Assembly (NCBI GenBank): GCA_018058545.1
Contig: JAGOZU010000018.1
Coordinates: 1 to 43,905 of the forward strand
From: Promineifilum sp.
Lineage (GTDB): Bacteria > Chloroflexota > Anaerolineae > Promineifilales > Promineifilaceae
DNA length: 43,905 bases
Direction: 5' to 3'
Shown piece by piece: positions 37,792-43,905 of the stretch; position 1 is the first letter of the stretch; each line of letters begins with the position of its first letter. The notes under the pieces are model-generated. The model did not search any database and had not been told where the DNA came from. It saw only the letters and a list, made by a program, of their open reading frames with translations. The position numbers and the translations under genes are program-made.

Positions 37792-40743
37792 TCATGCCGG
37801 AGCGCCACCGGCGCGGCCCTCTGCCCATGCTTCCCGAATTCGCTCCTCATCCAGATCCCGGCGCAAACGATCCAGGGTTTCCTGATAGAGCGGTTCTTCG
37901 GCCGCGGCCCGTGCCATCCTGATGCGCTCCCGGAGGGCTTCGGCCGCGCCAAGAAGACGGGCGGCTTGTTCAGGCTGTTTGATAGCTGACATGGCCGCGG
38001 CTAACCCTTCGAGTATCGATGGTGCGTTCTCGTTATCATCGATCGTCATTTGCACAGCCCAACCGTCACTGAATTGCTGTTGGGCTTCGACCACTCGATC
38101 CTGGGCCAGCAGAGCCCGGCCAAGCGCGTCCAGACCGGCCGATTCCGTGGCTTTGTCGCCCAGCTTGCGGGCCAATTCAACCGCCTCAGCGGCCAACGAT
38201 TCCGCCATCTGTGGGTCGCCTTGCGCCTGAATAGGCCCGGCAAGAGAAACCAGGGTGATGCCGAGGCAGGTGCGATCTTCCAGTTCGCGGAATATCCCGA
38301 CGCTTTGCTCGCCCGCGCTTCGGGCCTGGTTGAGGTCCCCCAGATTATAGGCGGCCCGACCGAGCGTCCGAAGAGAGGTAGCGATGCCATGGCGATCCCC
38401 GAGGTTCCCGTAGCGGGTCAGGCTATCCTCGGCATAGACGCGAGCTAGGCGATAGTCCCGTCGCGCGAGGGCGACCTCGGCCAGATTCCAAAATGCCCCG
38501 GCCATCTCGCGCTCGTCACCGACCTTGCGAAACAGGGCCAGGCTTTCGCCAAATAGCCGTTCCGCACGGCCATAATCGAAGCGATGGAGCGCGATATTAG
38601 CGGGCATGCCCAGCGCCCGGCCGATCTCAAACGGATCACCCTCTGCCTGGCGCAATGCCAACGCCTCCTCAAAGTATTGCTCGGCGAGATCGTAGTCGCT
38701 GTCGAGATAGGCAGCCAGAACACCTCTGCCACTCAGCACGAGCGCCTTGCCCGGGTCGTCATCCAGTGCGTTGACCAGCGTCCAGCCTTCTTCCTGGAGT
38801 TCTCTCCAGCGGCTAATGTCGCCCTGGCGAGCAGCGAACCATATAGTTCCTATGACCCCTCGCGCTCGGGCCAAGCTTGGCTCGGTTGGCGTGACGGCGA
38901 GGAAAGCCTCCAGCATCCTTCGTCCATCGCCAAACAGCCCCACTATGTCCCAATAGTCGACCAGCGCCACAGCCAGGTTGAGTCCGGCAGCCGGATTACT
39001 CTCCAGCGACCACTCCATCGCCGCGCTCAGGTTGTCATAATCACGGGTGAGGCGATCAAGCCACGTCTTTTGCTGTTGGCCATGCAGTTCCGCTCCCAAA
39101 GCCAACCCCAGGAAGTAGTCCAGATGTCGATCCCGACAACTCTCCACCTCCTCTAAGGCCAGCAACATTTCGCGGGCGTATTGGCGTGTGGTCTCCAGCA
39201 TCCGGTAACGGAACGCGCCCTCCACCTCCTCGGCAACGACCAACGACTTGTCCACGAGATGACCCAGGGCGTCGATGACGTCCAGGTCTTCATCCGGCGC
39301 GACCCCCACCGACTCCGCGGCCTCCAGCGTCCAACCGCCGGCGAACACGGCCAGTCGTCGCAGGAGCATACGCTCCTGCTCGGCCAACAAATTGAAGCTC
39401 CAGTCGAGCAGCGCGCGCAAGGTCTGCTGGCGCGGTAAAGCCGTCCGTCCACCGCCGGTCAAAAGACGAAAGCGGTCATCAAGTCGAGCGGCGACCTGGG
39501 CCACGCCCATTGTGCGCACCCGTGCCGCGGCCATCTCCAGCGCCAATGGGATGCCGTCAAGTCGGGCGCAGATTTGAGCGACGGCGGCGGCGTTGTCGGC
39601 CGACAGAACAAAATGCCGCTGGGCCAGCGTAACCCGATCCACAAAGAGTTGAACCGATTCAAAGCAGGCCAGTTCATCCAGCGGAGGCATTCGCCGGATA
39701 TCGGGCACGGTCAGCGAAGGCACCGGCCAGACGACCTCCCCTCGCATCCCCAACGCCTCCCGGCTGGTCGCCAACAGGGTCAATCCCGGCGCGGCCGCCA
39801 GCAGATTGCCCGCAACCTCAGCGGAGGCCTCGATCAGGTGCTCGCAGTTGTCGAGAATCAGCAGGATTTGCTTTTCGCGCAAATACGCCGACAAGACTTC
39901 CAGAGCAGATTCACCCATCTGTTCGCTGACGCGCAGCACGAGGCGAATCGCCTCCGGGATGCCGGCTGGGTCGGTCAGTGTGGCCAACTCGACCAGCCAG
40001 ACGCCGTCGGCGTACCGCTTGCGGATATCCTCGGCAACACGCAACGACAGGCGGGTCTTGCCCGTGCCGCCGGCGCCGATCAATGTCACCAGCCGGTGGT
40101 TGGCCAGCGCGGCGGCGATCTCGGCGATCTCCCGCTCACGGCCGATGAAGCGGGTCAACTGCGGCGGGAGGTTATGGCGATAGGCGTCCTCGGTCTTGAG
40201 AGGCGGGAAGTCGGTCGGGAGGCCGGGGATAATGGCCTGGTAGATATGCTCCGGTTGAATCAGGTCTTTCAGCCGTCGCCGGCCCATGTCGCGCAGGCTG
40301 ACGCCGGGCGGCAATTGCTCGCGAACCAGGTCCTCGGCGACCTGGGACAATAGCACCTGCCCGCCGTGGGCGGCCGACATCAAACGGGCAACCCGACTAA
40401 GGGCCAGATAACCCCGGTAATCGCCGTCATCCTGGCGTTGGGCGCTGCCGGTGTGGATGCCCATCCGCACGCGAACAGGCGTATCGCCCCACTCCTCATC
40501 GTGCAGCGTCGTTTGGGCGGTGATGGCTGCCCGCAGCGCATCCGGACTATTGGAGAAAGCAACACAGAAGGCATCGCCGACGATGTTGAACACGCGCCCT
40601 CCGTTTAACTCAACGGCCGCGCGCAGGATGGCATGATGGCGTTCCTGGGCGTCGGGCCACGTATCCGGCCGGGTCTGGGCCAGCCGGGTGCTGCCTTCGA
40701 TGTCGGTGAAGAGAAACGTGACGGTATCGGCGGTATCCATCAT
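37792..40743 (-). CDS. class III cyclase-homology/NB-ARC/TPR regulator
   Basis: A 983-residue signalling protein. Residues 8-175 form a class III nucleotide-cyclase homology domain, with metal aspartates D14 (FTDIEGST) and D57 (NIVGDAF). The transition-state asparagine appears replaced (ALSRVARL, S where N is usual) while R120 remains, so cyclase activity is doubtful. An NB-ARC-like ATPase follows with Walker A GAGGTGKT (223-230) and Walker B LLILDNCEHL, then the sensor ATSREAL. From about residue 540 on, TPR-like repeats fill the C-terminus (ARSAGEQSVGIFRELEDRT). This layout is widespread in Chloroflexota and Actinomycetota. Two consecutive ATG codons (40743, 40740) are possible starts. Confidence 0.88.
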   Translation of the reverse strand: MMDTADTVTFLFTDIEGSTRLAQTRPDTWPDAQERHHAILRAAVELNGGRVFNIVGDAFCVAFSNSPDALRAAITAQTTLHDEEWGDTPVRVRMGIHTGSAQRQDDGDYRGYLALSRVARLMSAAHGGQVLLSQVAEDLVREQLPPGVSLRDMGRRRLKDLIQPEHIYQAIIPGLPTDFPPLKTEDAYRHNLPPQLTRFIGREREIAEIAAALANHRLVTLIGAGGTGKTRLSLRVAEDIRKRYADGVWLVELATLTDPAGIPEAIRLVLRVSEQMGESALEVLSAYLREKQILLILDNCEHLIEASAEVAGNLLAAAPGLTLLATSREALGMRGEVVWPVPSLTVPDIRRMPPLDELACFESVQLFVDRVTLAQRHFVLSADNAAAVAQICARLDGIPLALEMAAARVRTMGVAQVAARLDDRFRLLTGGGRTALPRQQTLRALLDWSFNLLAEQERMLLRRLAVFAGGWTLEAAESVGVAPDEDLDVIDALGHLVDKSLVVAEEVEGAFRYRMLETTRQYAREMLLALEEVESCRDRHLDYFLGLALGAELHGQQQKTWLDRLTRDYDNLSAAMEWSLESNPAAGLNLAVALVDYWDIVGLFGDGRRMLEAFLAVTPTEPSLARARGVIGTIWFAARQGDISRWRELQEEGWTLVNALDDDPGKALVLSGRGVLAAYLDSDYDLAEQYFEEALALRQAEGDPFEIGRALGMPANIALHRFDYGRAERLFGESLALFRKVGDEREMAGAFWNLAEVALARRDYRLARVYAEDSLTRYGNLGDRHGIATSLRTLGRAAYNLGDLNQARSAGEQSVGIFRELEDRTCLGITLVSLAGPIQAQGDPQMAESLAAEAVELARKLGDKATESAGLDALGRALLAQDRVVEAQQQFSDGWAVQMTIDDNENAPSILEGLAAAMSAIKQPEQAARLLGAAEALRERIRMARAAAEEPLYQETLDRLRRDLDEERIREAWAEGRAGGAPA

Positions 40744-40799
40744 GTTGCCGCAATTGTGAAAGTTGCGACCTCCGGCGCGGCAATTGGCTGAATCGTCCG

Positions 40800-41198
40800 C
40801 TAGGCGGGCCCGAACCCAGCCAGCCGTCGGCCCATCTCAGCACCGAGCGCTTGCAAGCCGTTAAACGGGCGGATAAAGACCTCGAATTCGACGATTCGCC
40901 CCTCTTCATCGAGGCGGATCAGGTCGATCCCCTTGAGCGACAGGTCGCCGACTCGCGCGCTAAACTCCAGCGCCCAATTGTCCCCGTCGATCAGTTCGCG
41001 GTGATAGGCGAAATCCTGGAAGACATCGATGACGGTGCTCAGGATAAACCACACCGCCTGACGGCCGTGATAAGGCCGCCAAACATAGGGCGAGCGAAAG
41101 ACGACATCCTCAGCCAGCATGGCCTGAAGATCTGTCCTATCGTGATCGAAAACGATATGGTGCCAGCGGTCGAGAGAAGGGTTGATTTGCGATTTCAT
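40800..41198 (-). CDS. SnoaL/NTF2-like protein
   Basis: A 132-residue NTF2-like fold protein. Signature regions are the N-terminal helix and DLQAMLAEDVVFRSPYVW, then GRQAVWFILSTVIDVFQDF and the strand GIDLIRLDEEGRIVEFEVFI, which is the usual C-terminal strand of the family. Substrate unknown. AAGGA lies about nine bases before the ATG. It precedes the cyclase regulator by 56 bases on the same strand. It is only distantly similar to the SnoaL-like protein at 29764. Confidence 0.72.
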   Translation of the reverse strand: MKSQINPSLDRWHHIVFDHDRTDLQAMLAEDVVFRSPYVWRPYHGRQAVWFILSTVIDVFQDFAYHRELIDGDNWALEFSARVGDLSLKGIDLIRLDEEGRIVEFEVFIRPFNGLQALGAEMGRRLAGFGPA

Positions 41199-41232
41199 GG
41201 CTAATTTTCCTTACTGTATTGGGGAGGCCCGC

Positions 41233-41529
41233 TCATCCTCCGGCGATCGCTCCCAGAACAATAAACGGCTGTCGTCCAGCGACCACCTCCTCCGGCAGGA
41301 GCGCATCCGGAGACTCATGCGACAGGTCTTCCTTGCAGGCGAAGAAGCGCAGAAACGGCCGCCGCTGCTGGGTGGCGTGATCGCGGATCGTCCCTCGCAA
41401 CATCGGGTACTGGGCCTCCAGCGCGTCGAGCACGGCGCGTTGCGTCACCGGCCCGACCACCTCGACCGTCACCTCCGCGCCCGTACCCGCCAGATTGCGC
41501 AGATGATGGGGAATGACGATGCGGATCAT
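41233..41529 (-). CDS. MoaD/ThiS-like sulfur carrier
   Basis: A 98-residue beta-grasp protein. It begins [20 protein letters not shown] and ends in a Gly-Gly (GAIAGG), the tail that is adenylated and thiocarboxylated in MoaD and ThiS. The middle helix [20 protein letters not shown] matches the family. It is longer than ThiS (about 66) and close to MoaD-like proteins. No adenylating enzyme (MoeB/ThiF) is visible in the window. The gene overlaps the upstream BNR-repeat gene by four bases (ATGA), so the two are coupled in translation and probably act together. Confidence 0.85.
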   Translation of the reverse strand: MIRIVIPHHLRNLAGTGAEVTVEVVGPVTQRAVLDALEAQYPMLRGTIRDHATQQRRPFLRFFACKEDLSHESPDALLPEEVVAGRQPFIVLGAIAGG

Positions 41530-42641
41530 GGCAGCGTCTGCACTTCGACCGACAGCACAGCCGGCAGGTCGTGGACGATGGCCTTCCAGGTATCGCCGCT
41601 ATCGGCCGAGACGTAGACCTGGCCGCCGGTTGTGCCGAAGTAGATGCCGCACGAATCCAGCTTGTCAACGGCCATCGCGTCACGCAGCACATTGACATAA
41701 CAATTGTTCTGCGGCAGGCCGTTGGTCAGCGCCTCCCACTCGTTGCCGCCGCTCCGGCTGCGATAGACGCGCAGCTTGCCCTCCGGCGGGTAGTGCTCGG
41801 AATCGCTCTTGATGGGCACGACATAGATCGTCTCCGGCTCGTGGGCGTGGATATCGACCACAAAACCGAAGTCGCTGGGCAGGTTGCCGCTGACCTCGTG
41901 CCAGTTGTCGCCGGCGTTGTCGCTGCGCATCACGTCCCAATGCTTCTGCATGAACAGCACGCCCGGTCGCGCCGGGTGCATGGCAACGTGGTGGACGCAA
42001 TGGCCGACCTCAGCGTTGGGATCGGGGATATAGTCGGAGCGCAGGCCCTGATTGATCGCCCTCCAGGTTTGGCCGCCGTCGTCGGTGCGGAACACACCCG
42101 CGGCCGAGATGGCGATGTAGATGCGGTCGGGGTCTGTCGGGTCGAGGATGATCGTGTGCAGGCACAGGCCACCCGCGCCCGGATGCCAGGTGCCGCCCGT
42201 GTCGTGTTGGCGCAAGCCGGGCAGCTCCTGCCAGGTCACGCCGCCATCGGCTGAGCGAAACAGGGCTGCATCCTCCACTCCGGCGTAGACCACATCAGGA
42301 TCGTGGAGCGATGGCTCCAGATGCCAGACGCGCTTGAAATCCCAGGGGTGCTCCGTGCCGTCATACCATTGATGCGTGCCCGTCCGACCATCGTAGGCGA
42401 ACTCGTTGCCCACGGTCTGCCATGTCTTGCCGCCGTCATCCGAACGGTGCATGACCTGGCCGAACCAGTCGCTGGCCTGCGAGGCGTAGATGCGATTTGG
42501 GTCAACCGGGGAACCTTTGAGATGATAGATCTCCAGTCCACCGAACAGGGGGCCTTCGACGTGCCACTTGTCGCGCTTTTCGTCGGCGGTCATGATGAAT
42601 GCGCCCTTGCGCGTGCCAACTAATACTCTTACGCTGCTCAT
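41526..42641 (-). CDS. BNR/Asp-box repeat protein, sialidase-like propeller
   Basis: A 371-residue protein with at least six Asp-box-like turns: [40 protein letters not shown] and SADSGDTW. They mark the blades of a sialidase/photosystem-assembly-type beta-propeller. It lacks an obvious signal peptide, so it is likely cytoplasmic. Conserved histidines and tryptophans ([30 protein letters not shown]) lie between blades. The ATG at 42641 has AGGAG seven bases upstream, which settles the start. It overlaps the MoaD-like gene by four bases. Annotation as a sialidase would be misleading; no glycosidase residues are assigned here. Confidence 0.83.
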   Translation of the reverse strand: MSSVRVLVGTRKGAFIMTADEKRDKWHVEGPLFGGLEIYHLKGSPVDPNRIYASQASDWFGQVMHRSDDGGKTWQTVGNEFAYDGRTGTHQWYDGTEHPWDFKRVWHLEPSLHDPDVVYAGVEDAALFRSADGGVTWQELPGLRQHDTGGTWHPGAGGLCLHTIILDPTDPDRIYIAISAAGVFRTDDGGQTWRAINQGLRSDYIPDPNAEVGHCVHHVAMHPARPGVLFMQKHWDVMRSDNAGDNWHEVSGNLPSDFGFVVDIHAHEPETIYVVPIKSDSEHYPPEGKLRVYRSRSGGNEWEALTNGLPQNNCYVNVLRDAMAVDKLDSCGIYFGTTGGQVYVSADSGDTWKAIVHDLPAVLSVEVQTLP

Positions 42642-42758
42642 TGTGTTCTCCTGTGAAAGACATTTAGAGGCATCCTCGGAAGGCAAGTATACACTCACCG
42701 TCAAGTCGATAACACTATAGTAGAACATATATTCTATTTTGTCAAAAAGATTATTCGG

Positions 42759-43905
42759 TTAATTATCGGTCCGTTGCTGTAGCGTGCTCACGGTGATGGC
42801 CAGCAACATGATCAGGATCGCCGCAGCGCTGATGACGAATCCTGAAACCGCGATGAGGCGCACGGCAAGGGCTTCATACTCGCTAACCCGGCCTTCGAGT
42901 GGGGTGAGAAGCACAAGCGACGAACCGATTAGAAGACCGGCGAGCAATACGCTCATAACGATCCGGCGCACACCTTGTCTCACGCTTTGTTGCAGGTTAT
43001 CGGTCAGCTCGCCGATCTCTCTCTGACCGGGCAACAGAGGCGTTCGGCCGCGCTGGAAATCATCCAGCAGGGCAGACGTGGCGATCAACAATTCCGGCAG
43101 TCGATCGGCAACCTCGCGCGCCATCGGCTTTCCCGTGGCAACCAGATCCTGCGACCTGAATTGGGCCAGGAGCCGCTCCTTCATGGTGGTATAGGTGATG
43201 TCGAGAATAGCATCAGGCGATTTATCCCCCATCAGGGCGCGCATGATGGTTTCGCCCTGACCCATCGCCTTGAACGCAAGGGTGAACTCCTTGCGCAGCC
43301 GCAAATCATGTCGCATGAGCAGGCCGACCATGTCGTTGATGATCGCGGTAATTTCGGGTGGCGTGCTTGCCAGCAGCAGATGGCGGTTGATCAATCGCTC
43401 GACATCGTATTCCAGCGCGGCAGCGTCATGCCTGTTGGTCGCCACGCACATGGCGACCATATTTCGTGTGACCATTCGGGCGTCGCGGTCTTGCAAGGCC
43501 CAAATCAGCCTGCCCAGCACAAAGCGGTCGTTTCGGCCCAGGTGACCCATCATACCCATGTCGAGAAAGATGATCTGGCCGGTTTGAAGCTCGACCCACA
43601 CGTTGCCCGGGTGCGGATCGGCGTGGAAGAAGCCGTCGAATAACAATTGCTGGAGCAGCGCCCGGAAGAAGTTGAGCGCCAACTCTTCGCGGTCAATGCC
43701 GGCCGCGTCGATGGCGGCCACGTCTGTTATTTTTACCCCCGCCACGCGCTCCTGCGTCAGGACGCTTGTCGTGCTCCAGTCGTCATAAACCATGGGGATG
43801 TGGATATTGTTGGGCAGCTTTTGCATCTTGTGACGCAACAGGCGAGCGTGATAGGCCTCGTTGGTGTAATCCAGTTCGATCAGGATGTTCTGGGAGAATC
43901 CGTGG
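42759..43905 (-). CDS. ABC1/UbiB-family kinase-like protein, N-terminally cut by window
   Basis: About 382 residues are in the window; the N-terminus lies beyond 43905. The frame at the edge reads FSQNILIELDYTNEAYHARL and continues LPNNIHIPMVYDDWSTTSVL. Catalytic region: FHADPHPGNVWV and the DFG-equivalent IIFLDMGMMGHL, both typical of the UbiB/ABC1/AarF family, which supports quinone or isoprenoid lipid pathways. Two hydrophobic segments close the protein (VLLAGLLIGSSLVLLTPL and VSGFVISAAAILIMLLAITV). The stop is TAA at 42759. A recurring motif, TAACCGAATAATC, overlaps the stop. Confidence 0.9.
   Translation of the reverse strand, partial: HGFSQNILIELDYTNEAYHARLLRHKMQKLPNNIHIPMVYDDWSTTSVLTQERVAGVKITDVAAIDAAGIDREELALNFFRALLQQLLFDGFFHADPHPGNVWVELQTGQIIFLDMGMMGHLGRNDRFVLGRLIWALQDRDARMVTRNMVAMCVATNRHDAAALEYDVERLINRHLLLASTPPEITAIINDMVGLLMRHDLRLRKEFTLAFKAMGQGETIMRALMGDKSPDAILDITYTTMKERLLAQFRSQDLVATGKPMAREVADRLPELLIATSALLDDFQRGRTPLLPGQREIGELTDNLQQSVRQGVRRIVMSVLLAGLLIGSSLVLLTPLEGRVSEYEALAVRLIAVSGFVISAAAILIMLLAITVSTLQQRTDN

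Noticed and set aside
42642-42758. TTGACG and TATACT before the BNR-repeat gene
   Set aside because: The two elements are only a few bases apart, so they cannot form one promoter; no consistent pair found.

Overview
The window reads as chromosome of a GC-rich bacterium, most likely Chloroflexota (Anaerolineae/Ardenticatenia-like, close in style to 'Promineofilum'-type filaments). Pointers are two giant NB-ARC/TPR regulators (one with an XRE head, one with a class III cyclase head), a DUF2207 protein, a minCDE-rodA cluster, gltX and glnS side by side, and a BNR-repeat protein paired with a MoaD-like protein. The phylum assignment is inference. I saw no rRNA, tRNA, CRISPR array, integrase or transposase. 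No stretch over 300 bases lacks a gene.

Layout. 1-5.8 kb (+): FAD oxidoreductase, DUF2207 membrane protein, Na/Pi-cotransporter-like protein, tandem universal stress protein. 5.8-9.8 kb (-): MFS transporter, then an Hsp70-family ATPase whose C-terminal half resembles a GyrA-type beta-pinwheel. 10.0-13.2 kb (+): minC, minD, minE and rodA, divergent from the Hsp70 gene. 13.3-16.5 kb (+): gltX and glnS. 16.5-21.8 kb (-): an accessory block with an HNH nuclease and partner, a Cys-cluster protein, a membrane protein, a vapBC module with a palindrome over its promoter, and an XRE/NB-ARC/TPR regulator whose last codons are read out of frame through the relic of a P-type ATPase gene. 22.0-24.7 kb (+): small membrane protein, cupredoxin lipoprotein and secreted repeat protein. 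24.7-31.1 kb (+): N-acetyltransferase, a CPBP protease joined in frame to a serine beta-lactamase-like hydrolase, a second CPBP protease, two tiny membrane proteins (one frameshifted), a SnoaL-like protein and a tandem GNAT protein.

31.1-34.7 kb (-): a copper locus in transcription order cytochrome c, Met/His-rich cupredoxin, CopB-type ATPase with a His-rich repeat tail, then a truncated aminoglycoside-acetyltransferase-like fragment. 34.8-37.7 kb (-): a dimeric alpha/beta-barrel protein, a tandem GNAT protein, a DinB-like protein, a nonsense-interrupted mini-ORF and a RelE/ParE-type toxin-antitoxin pair. 37.8-43.9 kb (-): cyclase/NB-ARC/TPR regulator, SnoaL-like protein, BNR-repeat protein overlapping a MoaD/ThiS-like protein, and a UbiB/ABC1 kinase cut by the window edge.

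How genes work together. MinCDE and RodA form a septum-placement and wall-synthesis group. Cytochrome c, cupredoxin and CopB suggest copper or redox handling outside the membrane with export. The accessory blocks carry clear decay: a P-type ATPase tail, an AAC(6') head, a frameshifted small membrane ORF and a nonsense mini-ORF. They also carry short tandem duplications around stop codons. The most unusual single object is the Hsp70/beta-pinwheel protein with a pentapeptide repeat near its first phosphate-binding loop.
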